Positions 1-6,124 of a DNA stretch of 11,244 nt are shown piece by piece. The stretch covers positions 1 through 11,244 of the forward strand of contig JBGOUJ010000205.1 of NCBI GenBank assembly GCA_041477005.1, written 5' to 3'. This DNA comes from JBGOUJ01 sp041477005 (GTDB taxonomy: Bacteria; Acidobacteriota; Terriglobia; Bryobacterales; JACQDG01). The notes beneath the pieces are model-generated. The model ran no database searches and was not told the DNA's origin. It saw only the letters and a program-made list of their open reading frames with translations. The position numbers were made by a program, and so were the translations under genes. How positions within the stretch are numbered: the stretch's first letter is position 1; every line of letters begins with the position of its first letter.

Positions 1-1
1 C

Positions 2-40
2 GCGTTCGGCCTGGAAGCGCGGCTGGCGCTGGAAGGATGA
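2..40 (+). CDS. Possible 3' end of an upstream gene (partial)
   Basis: The first 40 bases can be read in frame 2 as a short tail ending AFGLEARLALEG and a TGA stop at 38-40. Codon use is GC-rich at the third position (9 of 12 codons), as expected for this genome. If real, it ends 7 nt before the ATG of the FAD enzyme, which would make it the preceding gene of the same operon. Frame 1 is also open, to a TGA at 46-48 that would overlap the next ATG as TGATG, but its codon composition is poorer. Heteromeric sarcosine-oxidase-like enzymes usually have another subunit gene next door, so a partner could end here. Twelve residues are too few to assign a family. Confidence 0.25.
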   Translation, partial: AFGLEARLALEG

Positions 41-47
41 CGGCTTG

Positions 48-1256
48 ATGGAACTATTTCCGCTGGAACCGATGTGGGTACACCACGAGCTGGGAAACAG
101 CTACGACGTGGTGATCGTTGGCGCCGGCGTCCACGGCCTGGCTACGGCCTACTATTTGGCCGGCCAGGGCGTGCGGAAGGTTGCGGTGCTCGAAAGGGGT
201 TACCTCGGCTATGGCAACAGCGGAAGGAACACGGCTATCATTCGCTCCAACTACCGCACGGCGGAGGGGATCCCGTTCTATCACGAAAGCGTGCAGCTCT
301 ACGAGGAGCTTTCCGGGGTGCTCGGCTTCAATGTGCTGTTCTCGCAGCAAGGCCACCTGACCCTGGCCCACACGGATGCCGCCGTCAACGGCCTGCGAGT
401 TCGCGTCGAGGCCAACAAGGTGCTCGGCGTGGACAGCACCATGATCGGGCCCCTGGAGATCCGGGAACTGGTCCCGGACATCGACATCAGCGAGCGCCCG
501 CGCTTTCCGATCATGGCCGCCCTGTACCATCCGCCGGGCGGGATCATTCGCCATGACGCCGTGGTGTGGGGATACGCGCGCGAAGCGAGCCGCATGGGAG
601 TCCAGGTGCATCCGCGCACGGAGGTGGTGGGGATCAAGCGCCGCAACGGCCGCATCGTGAGCGTCGAGACAACGCGGGGGACCATCCACACCGAAACGGT
701 GGTCAACGCGACCTCGGGCTGGTCGACGACCATCTCGCGCATGGTCGGGGTTCCATTGCCGATCGTGAGCCATCCGCTCCAGGCCTGCGTCAGCGAGGCG
801 TTGAAACCATTTCTGAGCAAGGTGATTGTATCGGCCAACCTCCACGTTTACGTCAACCAGAGCGCGCGCGGCGAAGTGGTGATGGGGGCGGAGATCGATC
901 CCTACCAGACCTACAACATGACCTCGACGCTGCCCACCCTGGAGATGATCGCCGGCCACACGCTGGAACTTTTCCCCCGCCTCCAGCACGCGCGCGTGCT
1001 GCGGCAGTGGGCCGGCATTTGCGACATGACGCCGGATTACAGTCCCATCATCAGCGGCGTTCCGGACCTGAAGGGATACTACCTGGACGTGGGGTGGGGC
1101 ACCTACGGCTTCAAGGCAGGCCCGGCGGCCGGAAAGAATCTCGCGGCGTTGATCGCGACCGGCGAAGCGCCGGAGCGGATCCGGCCTTTCGCCTACACGC
1201 GGTTCTACGAAAACAGATTGCTGGGAGAAAAGGCCGCGGCCGCGGTATCGTCTTAG
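48..1256 (+). CDS. FAD-dependent oxidoreductase, sarcosine oxidase beta-subunit type (DAO superfamily)
   Basis: This protein of 402 residues is a flavoenzyme of the D-amino-acid oxidase fold, expected to oxidise the C-N bond of a secondary or N-methylated amino acid in the cytoplasm. Seen: the dinucleotide-binding motif GAGVHG at residues 25-30 after a beta strand (DVVIVG), the acidic ribose-binding Glu49 in VAVLERG, and a C-terminal VGWGTYGFKAGPAAG flavin-binding segment near residues 347-361. The blocks SHPLQACVSE, LRQWAGICDMTPDYSPI and the C-terminal RPFAYTRFYE are characteristic of heterotetrameric sarcosine oxidase SoxB. His169 in GGIIRHD lines up with the histidine that carries covalent FMN in SoxB (His173 in Corynebacterium). 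This suggests a multi-subunit enzyme. The ATG at 48 follows GGAAGG at 31-36; the frame is open further upstream, so a longer N-terminus is not excluded. The substrate is unknown: sarcosine, hydroxyproline and other imino acids are all possible. Confidence 0.88.
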   Translation: MELFPLEPMWVHHELGNSYDVVIVGAGVHGLATAYYLAGQGVRKVAVLERGYLGYGNSGRNTAIIRSNYRTAEGIPFYHESVQLYEELSGVLGFNVLFSQQGHLTLAHTDAAVNGLRVRVEANKVLGVDSTMIGPLEIRELVPDIDISERPRFPIMAALYHPPGGIIRHDAVVWGYAREASRMGVQVHPRTEVVGIKRRNGRIVSVETTRGTIHTETVVNATSGWSTTISRMVGVPLPIVSHPLQACVSEALKPFLSKVIVSANLHVYVNQSARGEVVMGAEIDPYQTYNMTSTLPTLEMIAGHTLELFPRLQHARVLRQWAGICDMTPDYSPIISGVPDLKGYYLDVGWGTYGFKAGPAAGKNLAALIATGEAPERIRPFAYTRFYENRLLGEKAAAAVSS

Positions 1257-1272
1257 GGGCGGGCCGTTGCGT

Positions 1273-2433
1273 ATGAAAATCATCGACTTTCGAACCACGA
1301 TCGTTTCCATTCCTTTCACCGAGCCTGTCCAGTGGAAGTTCGGCCGCGGCCGGGGCGTTTCCAACATCCTGCTCGAACTCGAAACGGATACCGGCTTGGT
1401 TGGCATCGGCGAGGCGGAGCGCTATCCGTATGTCCGAGTAGTCCACGAGATCCTGAATGCGATGCGTCCCGTGGTGCTGGGACGCGATCCTTTCGACCAC
1501 GAAGTGATCGTTCAGGAGCTCACCCAGGTTTGGGGCTGGCATCATTTTCCACACTCCGGGAACGTCGCCTTAGGCGGCGTAGATATGGCGCTGTGGGACC
1601 TGGTTGGAAAGGCGACGGGCCAGCCGCTGTACAAACTGTTCGGAGGGGCCTTTCGGAAACAGATCCCCTATTACGGCTGGGTTCTCGACAAAGAACCGGA
1701 GGCGATGGCGGAAGATGCCAAGCGTCTTGTGGCAGAGGGCTTCGACACCATCTACGTGAAGCTTGGCAACGGTTTCGATCGGGACCTGGAAGTGGTCCGC
1801 ACGTTGCGGGAAGCCATCGGGACGGGCCCCAAGCTTCGTGTGGATCCCAACGAGGCTTGGTCCGACGGCACCGCCGTCGAGTTGATCAAGCGGTTGGCCC
1901 GATACGACATCGAATTTTTCGAGCAGCCGCTCTTCTATTATGACCACGAGGGGGCAGCCCACCTGCGGCGATCGCTCGGCGTTGCCGTGGCCGCCAACCA
2001 GAGCGCCTGGACCGAATGGGATGTCCTGGAAATCATCAGGAAAAGGGCAGCCGACGTGGTCCTCACGGACCAGCACCAGCTTGGCAGTCTCTCGCGATTT
2101 CGCCGCGCCGCCTGGATGCTGGCGGTGGCCGGCATCCCGGTTATCAAGCACAGCTTTGGAGACCTGGGGATTTCCGGCGCGGCGGGGATGCACGTGATTG
2201 CGAGCTGTCCCAACTTCGTTCGCGCCAACCAAACCCATCTCACGATACTGAGCGACGACGTGGTGGAAGGCGGCCTGCCGAAATTCCGCAAGGGGTGCCT
2301 GACGCTGCCCGAAGGCCCGGGGCTGGGTGTCAAGCTCGATCGCGAGCGCGTGGCGAAGTATGCCAAATACTTCGAGGACCATGGAGAGTTCCCGGGTTAC
2401 GGCACCGGCATGGACCTCCAGAGGGCTCGGTAG
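1273..2433 (+). CDS. Enolase-superfamily enzyme, mandelate racemase/muconate lactonizing (MR/MLE) family, copy A
   Basis: A 386-residue member of the enolase superfamily, which abstracts a proton alpha to a carboxylate with Mg2+ help (dehydration, epimerisation or cycloisomerisation). The N-terminal capping domain covers about residues 1-130 (GVDMALWDLVGKATGQPLYKLFGG at 102-125 is the usual junction). The barrel follows. Active-site residues placed by pattern: Lys163 on strand 2 in IYVKLG, metal ligands Asp191 (RVDPNEAW) and Glu217 (FFEQPL), Asn242 in AANQS at the usual third ligand position, Asp266 in LTDQHQLGS and His293 in VIKHSFGDLGI. Asp266 and His293 form the dyad seen in mandelate racemase and the acid-sugar dehydratases. 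The first Lys of the usual KxK motif is Tyr161. The start at 1273 (ATG after AGGGGCGGG) is preferred over a TTG two codons earlier. The gene lies 16 nt behind the FAD enzyme, so co-transcription is likely. An acid-sugar or hydroxy-amino-acid dehydratase is plausible; the substrate is not readable. Confidence 0.9.
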   Translation: MKIIDFRTTIVSIPFTEPVQWKFGRGRGVSNILLELETDTGLVGIGEAERYPYVRVVHEILNAMRPVVLGRDPFDHEVIVQELTQVWGWHHFPHSGNVALGGVDMALWDLVGKATGQPLYKLFGGAFRKQIPYYGWVLDKEPEAMAEDAKRLVAEGFDTIYVKLGNGFDRDLEVVRTLREAIGTGPKLRVDPNEAWSDGTAVELIKRLARYDIEFFEQPLFYYDHEGAAHLRRSLGVAVAANQSAWTEWDVLEIIRKRAADVVLTDQHQLGSLSRFRRAAWMLAVAGIPVIKHSFGDLGISGAAGMHVIASCPNFVRANQTHLTILSDDVVEGGLPKFRKGCLTLPEGPGLGVKLDRERVAKYAKYFEDHGEFPGYGTGMDLQRAR

Positions 2434-2438
2434 CGAAG

Positions 2439-3596
2439 TTACAGCTCGGCGCCGATTGACGACGGATCGTAGGGCATGAACTGGCCGCGTTGCCGGTAGA
2501 ACTCGTGGTATTTCGCCAGCTTCTCTTCATCCACCTCAATGCCCAGCCCGTAGCCTTCCGGCACTCCCCAGTCGGGGCCGGTGGCGATCGGGATCGGATC
2601 TTTCAGGATATCGTCCTGCATCATGTGTGCCGTTTGTTGGTTGCCGTCGACGATGTTGGGCAGCGTGAGCAAAATGTGATGGGCTGCCGTGGCGACAATG
2701 CCGAGCTCGCCGTGAGTGTGGCGGCAGATCCGGAGCCCTTCATAGTGGGCCAGCCAGCATAGCCGCTGGAATTGGGCCAGCGAGCCGGTGAAATACGGGC
2801 TGAAGCAGTAGACATCTGCTGCGCGAGACGTGATCTGGCGGTACGCGTCGGCTGCCGTCCAGAGTCCCTCGTTGGCGGAGACCGCAATCGGGCAGCGGGC
2901 GCGCACCTCTTGCATATTGGTGACCGGGTCCTGGCTGACCGGTTGCTCGATGAAATCGATGCGGTAGGCATCCAGCAGAGCCAGGTTTCGCAAAGCCTCG
3001 TTGACGTTCCAGGCCGCGTTGGCATCCAGCCGAATCTTGGCGCCGGGCCCCACTGTTTCCCGCACCGTGCGGACCATCTCCAGCTCGGCTTCGATATTGA
3101 CACCGACCTTCAAGTAAAAGACATGGAAACCTTTAGAGAGCCCGTCCTGGCATTGCGCCCGGAGGTGTGCGTTCGATCCCCAAGACAGGTAGTAAAAATA
3201 GTTGGCCCGCTCGCGCACCTTGCCTCCGAACAGGTTATAGAGCGGCTGGCCGCAGGACTTCCCGCAGATATCCCACAACGCCATGTCGATTCCGGGGTAG
3301 GCGAAGCAGGCGGTGTGCTGGCGCCAGGACCAGATGCCGCGATGCCACAGCTCGGCCCGAATCGCTTCGCTTTGCCAAGGGCTTCGCCCGATCACAAACG
3401 GAGCCATGCCTTGGAGCGCCGCGAGCACCGATTCCACATTCGAGCCGCTGCAACTCTCGCCCCAGCCGATCAGGCCATCGTCGGTGAAGGCCTTCACAAT
3501 CACGTCACTGACGCCATCGCGGTTGACCAGGGAACTGGCCTCGCGATGCGTATAGGGCACGCTGACGGGAATGAATTCGAGCCTGGTGATTTTCAT
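2439..3596 (-). CDS. Enolase-superfamily enzyme, MR/MLE family, copy B
   Basis: A second MR/MLE enzyme of 385 residues, paralogous to the convergent gene beside it. Capping domain about 1-130 (IDMALWDICGKSCGQPLYNLFGG as junction), then the barrel. Catalytic positions fall at exactly the same residue numbers as in copy A: Tyr161-x-Lys163 (YLKVG), Asp191-x-Asn193 (RLDANAAW), Glu217 (FIEQPV), Asn242 in SANEGLWT, and His293 (CRHTHGELGI). The exception is position 266, which is Ser (CFSPYFTGS) where copy A has the dyad Asp. Copy B also has Glu243 where A has Gln243. The His293 base may therefore act without its Asp partner, or the enzyme runs a one-base reaction from Lys163. The ATG at 3596 has only a weak ribosome site (GAACGG). 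It is divergent from the transporter gene and probably shares its promoter region. Family is certain, reaction unknown. Confidence 0.9.
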   Translation of the reverse strand: MKITRLEFIPVSVPYTHREASSLVNRDGVSDVIVKAFTDDGLIGWGESCSGSNVESVLAALQGMAPFVIGRSPWQSEAIRAELWHRGIWSWRQHTACFAYPGIDMALWDICGKSCGQPLYNLFGGKVRERANYFYYLSWGSNAHLRAQCQDGLSKGFHVFYLKVGVNIEAELEMVRTVRETVGPGAKIRLDANAAWNVNEALRNLALLDAYRIDFIEQPVSQDPVTNMQEVRARCPIAVSANEGLWTAADAYRQITSRAADVYCFSPYFTGSLAQFQRLCWLAHYEGLRICRHTHGELGIVATAAHHILLTLPNIVDGNQQTAHMMQDDILKDPIPIATGPDWGVPEGYGLGIEVDEEKLAKYHEFYRQRGQFMPYDPSSIGAEL

Positions 3597-3712
3597 CCGT
3601 TCAAAGCCCGGGGCAATCGCCGCAGAGCTGGTTGGAATCCGCTATGATGTTCAAGATTTCTCTCGGTTCCGGGAGCGCATGGGTTTTTCAGTATAACCGA
3701 CTTCGGGTGGAC
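3597..3712. promoter_or_regulatory. Divergent promoter region between MR/MLE copy B and the transporter
   Basis: This 116-nt spacer separates two divergent starts and must carry promoters for at least the transporter. Two -10-like hexamers on the plus strand are visible, TATGAT at 3643-3648 and TATAAC at 3692-3697, but neither has a convincing -35 at the right distance. A pair of inverted half-sites, TCGGTT (3663-3668) and AACCGA (3695-3700), has centres 32 nt apart, about three helical turns. It could bind a dimeric or looping regulator. No regulator gene lies in the window. The placement is inferred from gene orientation more than from the motifs. Confidence 0.35.
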
Positions 3713-4978
3713 ATGCCTTCGAGATACAGCTCCAGCCGCACGCAAAGCGTACTGATCGGCCTGATGGTCTCATTCAGCGTGATGAGCTACTTCGACCGCA
3801 CCATCATGTCCATCGCCGGTCCGCAGATCATGAAGGAGTTCGACCTATCGGCTACGCAAATGGGGAGCGTTTATTCGGCATTCATCCTGAGCTACGCGAT
3901 CCTGATGATACCCGGCGGCGGCGTGGTGGACCGCCTGGGTCCCAGGGTCACGCTCCTCCTGATGGGTTTATCCGCCGCGCTGTTCACCGGATTGACGGCG
4001 CTGGGCGGAAAGCCGGGTCTCGGCTCCGTTCTGGGAGTGGTCCCGGCGTTGCTCGCCATTCGTCTCGGACTGGGAGTCGTGACCGCCCCGCTGTATCCCG
4101 CCTGCGCCAAAATGAGCGCGCATTGGATTCCCTTGGCTCATCAGGGCCGCGTGCAGGCGCTGATTATCGCCGGCTCATCGATGGGTGGCGCGGTCTCACC
4201 GATCCTGTTCTCCTGGCTGATGAGCCTCTATCGGTGGCGCATCTCCTTTTGCATAGCCGCTCTAGCCACGGCCGCTCTGGCAGTAGTGTGGTTTTGGTCC
4301 GTCCGTGACCATCCTGTCGAGATCCAGCCAGGAGGGAGCGGCAGCGCCGCACGGGAGCGGCCTCCAAGCGCCTGGCGCCGATTGTTCACCGACCGGAACC
4401 TCTTGCTTCTGACCTTAGCCTACTTCGCTCTAGGCTACTTCGAATTCATTTTCTTCTACTGGATCTACTACTACTTCGGGCAAGTTCGTCATATGGGCTT
4501 CAGCCAGAGCGCGAGGTACACAACCATCCTCTTCCTAACGATGGCGGTCATGATGCCGCTGGGCGGATGGCTCTCGGACCGGCTAACCCTATCTTTCGGA
4601 GGCAAGTTCGGCCGACGCGCTGTCCCCATGGCTGGGCTGAGCTTGGGCGCTTTCCTGCTGTATGCCGGCACCATTGCGCCTGGAACCGCGGCCACGGTTT
4701 TATCGTTGTCGCTGGCTATTGGGTTCGCCTCCTGGTGTGAAGGGCCGTTCTGGGCTTCCGCGATCGAGGTGGCAGGCCAGCAAGTGGGCGCCGCCAGCGC
4801 AATCCTGAACACCGGCGGAAACGTCGGCGGCTTTCTTGCTCCGATCCTCACACCCTATATCGCTTCCCGATCTGGATGGTCTTGGGGTTTGTACGCGGGC
4901 AGCTTAATGGCGATTGTGGGCGTGATTGCCTGCTATTTTGTCGATCCGACGGGAGGGAAGTCACCGGAAGAACGGTGA
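3713..4978 (+). CDS. MFS transporter, anion:cation symporter (ACS)-like
   Basis: A 421-residue inner-membrane carrier, probably a proton- or cation-coupled importer of an organic anion such as a sugar acid, carboxylate or amino-acid derivative. The sequence shows about 12 hydrophobic segments in two halves. In the first half YFDRTIMSIAGPQI (26-39) matches the ACS-type segment at the end of helix 1, and GGGVVDRLGPRV (68-79) is the MFS loop 2-3 signature. The second half repeats the signature as GGWLSDRL and GRR between helices 8 and 9. A hydrophilic linker lies near residues 202-222. The ATG at 3713 is chosen because translation from a TTG at 3632 would add an unusual 27-residue leader; the ribosome site GGGTGG is very close to the ATG, so the exact start is uncertain. 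It is divergent from MR/MLE copy B and probably supplies the substrate of this catabolic island. Confidence 0.87.
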   Translation: MPSRYSSSRTQSVLIGLMVSFSVMSYFDRTIMSIAGPQIMKEFDLSATQMGSVYSAFILSYAILMIPGGGVVDRLGPRVTLLLMGLSAALFTGLTALGGKPGLGSVLGVVPALLAIRLGLGVVTAPLYPACAKMSAHWIPLAHQGRVQALIIAGSSMGGAVSPILFSWLMSLYRWRISFCIAALATAALAVVWFWSVRDHPVEIQPGGSGSAARERPPSAWRRLFTDRNLLLLTLAYFALGYFEFIFFYWIYYYFGQVRHMGFSQSARYTTILFLTMAVMMPLGGWLSDRLTLSFGGKFGRRAVPMAGLSLGAFLLYAGTIAPGTAATVLSLSLAIGFASWCEGPFWASAIEVAGQQVGAASAILNTGGNVGGFLAPILTPYIASRSGWSWGLYAGSLMAIVGVIACYFVDPTGGKSPEER

Positions 4979-4998
4979 TCTGCGGATTCTAATGCCAT

Positions 4999-5041
4999 CT
5001 CGGGACCTCCCGAGTTGAGCAAATGGAGGTACGGACGTCCC
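4999..5041. terminator. Hairpin(s) in convergent spacer, possible bidirectional terminator
   Basis: Twenty nt after the transporter stop lies CTCGGG-ACCT-CCCGAG (4999-5014), a perfect 6-bp stem with a 4-nt loop. An overlapping alternative pairs ACCTCC (5005-5010) with GGAGGT (5025-5030), with GGGA/TCCC (5002-5005/5038-5041) as a possible extension over a bulge. No U-run follows, so classical intrinsic termination is weak. The position, between the convergent transporter and the minus-strand small gene, is where a terminator is expected. Confidence 0.3.
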
Positions 5042-5091
5042 TATGCGTGCTGCGCTCAATGCTGCATGGGGCAAGCCTCTCAGCAGGAGGG

Positions 5092-5463
5092 TCAGGCCTG
5101 CGGCCAGGGAGCACGCCGCAGAGGCGGTGGGGCGGCTGGTAAGGTCTTGGAACGCGACTTGGGACCTTGCTTTTTGCTTGCGAACAAGCCTCTGGCGGCA
5201 ATGTAGCCCAGCATGTCCTGGTCGGTGAGCGCTTGCCGCAACGCCGGCACCTCCACCGGCTCGACGGCTTGGGCTTCCAGCTCAGCCGTCAGCTTGCGCA
5301 AGCACATGACCGGGCCGTCCTGCAGGCCTACGTGGTGTTTCAGAAACAGCGCCACTTCGGTCGAGATCACGAATATTATGGTCTCTTCTCCCGTTGCGAC
5401 CCGGTGAAAGGTGTACTCCCGGATGTTCTGCACCTGTTCGAAGCCCATATATCGTAGTTGCAT
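5092..5463 (-). CDS. Unrecognised 123-residue protein next to the cold-shock gene
   Basis: I do not recognise the family. The protein begins MQLRYMGFEQ and has a compact, probably alpha/beta N-terminal part of about 90 residues. This contains aromatic-rich strands (IREYTFHRV), an EVALFLKHHVG helix-like segment, a GPVMCLRKL stretch and two helical blocks (PALRQALTDQ, MLGYIAARGLF). The last 30 residues are basic and proline-rich (SKKQGPKSRSK, then APPPLRRAPW) and probably disordered, which could suit nucleic-acid binding. No signal peptide or membrane segment is seen. The start at 5463 is preferred because GGAAGGA stands about 12 nt upstream and the sequence looks protein-like only from there; the frame continues upstream but is antisense to the cold-shock gene. 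It lies 37 nt downstream of that gene on the same strand, so a shared transcript and a role in the same stress response are plausible but only inferred. Confidence 0.65.
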   Translation of the reverse strand: MQLRYMGFEQVQNIREYTFHRVATGEETIIFVISTEVALFLKHHVGLQDGPVMCLRKLTAELEAQAVEPVEVPALRQALTDQDMLGYIAARGLFASKKQGPKSRSKTLPAAPPPLRRAPWPQA

Positions 5464-5500
5464 CAATGCTGCACATCCTTCCGCATTCCGGGCGCTACTT

Positions 5501-5698
5501 TCAGCTTGGACGAACGTTGGCGGCCTTGGGCCCCTTGTCGCCGCGTTCCAGGTCAAAGGTAACCGCTTGGCCCACGGCCAGGGACGCAAAATCGCTTCCA
5601 GCCACCGTTGAGGCGTGGAAGAAAACCTCCTGCCCGTCCTCCGCGCGGATGAAGCCGAAATGCCGGTCTGCAATCAACTTCTTGATCGTTCCAGTCAT
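5501..5698 (-). CDS. Cold-shock-domain protein (CspA family)
   Basis: A 65-residue single-domain OB-fold protein expected to bind single-stranded RNA or DNA in the cytoplasm, as an RNA chaperone. Seen: MTGTIKKL at the start, RNP1-like HFGFI (residues 13-17), RNP2-like VFFHAST, the FDLERGDKGP loop and the usual C-terminal AANVRP strand. Length is normal for the family (about 65-70). It departs from CspA in strand 1: the typical GTVKWFN is GTIKKLI, so the first aromatic RNA-binding side chain is missing, a variant common in non-enterobacterial Csp proteins. The ATG at 5698 is chosen over an in-frame start at 5791 because only the 65-residue product matches the family. GGGAA stands 9 nt upstream. 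The gene leads the short tandem with the unrecognised gene downstream. Confidence 0.9.
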   Translation of the reverse strand: MTGTIKKLIADRHFGFIRAEDGQEVFFHASTVAGSDFASLAVGQAVTFDLERGDKGPKAANVRPS

Positions 5699-5766
5699 AG
5701 GTCGTTCCCGCTTCCTTAGCGATTGGCTCAATCTCGGCAGGGCCGCTGATGGCGGCGATGGAGGGA

Positions 5767-5856
5767 TCAAGTGGCCTTCAGTGTAGCACAAAACTCCTGC
5801 CGGCAGAGAGCAATCTCCGTGACGGAGTATGAGGTGTCGGCAAACACCTCTTTCAT
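5767..5856 (-). pseudogene. Truncated PIN-domain (VapC-like) toxin relic
   Basis: The frame opens with ATG at 5856 and reads MKEVFADTSY, the characteristic first strand of PIN-domain ribonuclease toxins; Asp7 would be the first metal-binding acid. The similarity then stops. Only 29 residues are left before a TGA at 5767-5769, against about 130 for an intact VapC. The last residues (LCRQEFCATLKAT) faintly recall the end of PIN proteins, where a phrase like FxxAGFxALL is common, so an internal deletion may have joined the two ends. It starts with a 4-nt ATGA overlap on the preceding antitoxin-like frame, a typical toxin-antitoxin arrangement. No activity is expected, because the other catalytic acids are gone. 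A chance resemblance over ten residues is the alternative. Confidence 0.4.
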
Positions 5857-5972
5857 TTGTTCTTGGGGGTCCCGTATAGATAGTGGTCGTGGTTGTATGA
5901 GAGGTCCGTGGGAACTCGGGTCCAATCCTCGGGTGGGACCTGCCGGGAGAGGGTGAGTATCTTCGCCTGTAT
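5853..5972 (-). pseudogene. Antitoxin-like C-terminal remnant
   Basis: This frame reads IQAKILTLSRQVPPEDW, then TRVPTDLSYNHDHYLYGTPKNK and a TGA at 5853-5855. Tails with NHDHYLYGTPK are, from memory, found in short proteins encoded just ahead of PIN-domain toxins in Acidobacteriota and cyanobacteria. The TGA overlaps the ATG of the PIN relic as ATGA, consistent with translational coupling. The piece starts with ATA at 5970-5972, which could be a decayed ATG. The frame upstream is low-complexity Arg/Pro/Ala sequence that looks like GC-rich non-coding DNA. It might instead be the complete small antitoxin with an unusual start. The pairing with the PIN fragment is the main support. Confidence 0.4.
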
Positions 5973-6124
5973 GGATCCGGGCGGGTAGTGGCTGGCCGCG
6001 GCCCGGCTGGAAGGCCTGGGGCGGGGGTAGCGGGCGGCTCGTCGTGCTCGCGGCGCCGGGGCGGAAATGGCGCGTCTCACAGGTCCAGTATAGCCGGGAG
6101 TGCTCCCGCGCGGGGTGCGCTACC
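5973..6124. other. GC-rich non-coding stretch before the metallopeptidase
   Basis: Together with the relic pair, this fills the 426-nt gap between the cold-shock start and the metallopeptidase start. It is very G-rich on the plus strand (5970-6065) and holds a 10-bp perfect palindrome GGCCGCGGCC (5994-6003) and a small dyad GGGAG-TG-CTCCC just before the gene. Frames through it give only Arg/Gly/Pro-rich low-complexity peptides. The promoter of the metallopeptidase operon must lie here or in the relic, but I see no convincing -35/-10 pair. From 5699 to 5766 nothing stands out beyond the leader of the cold-shock gene. Confidence 0.4.

Noticed and set aside
54..1406. A 450-residue open frame on the minus strand opposite the FAD enzyme
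   Set aside because: It is Arg/His/Pro/Val-rich with no motif, and it lies exactly antisense to a clearly recognised flavoenzyme. Long antisense frames are common in high-GC DNA.
2772..3647. A 291-residue plus-strand frame opposite MR/MLE copy B
   Set aside because: No recognisable domain; the opposite strand carries all the enolase-superfamily active-site residues.
3632..3712. Upstream TTG/ATG starts (3632, 3644, 3647) for the MFS transporter
   Set aside because: The added residues do not look like an MFS N-terminus, and ATG 3713 gives the normal family length of about 420 residues.
5797..5827. Two short palindromes, CTGCCGGCAG and CTCCGTGACGGAG, in a row before the hairpin
   Set aside because: Loops are too short for a useful stem, and palindromes of this size are expected in GC-rich DNA; they are not related in sequence to one another.
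5831..5850. GAGGTGT-CGGCAA-ACACCTC followed by a T-rich stretch, looking like an intrinsic terminator on the plus strand
   Set aside because: No plus-strand gene ends upstream of it, and the same bases encode the MKEVFADTS start of the PIN relic on the minus strand, so the hairpin is probably incidental.
6044..6124. Longer N-terminus for the metallopeptidase from a TTG at 6044
   Set aside because: The added 27 residues are encoded by the GC-rich leader and show no family character; ATG 6125 is closer to a usual start.
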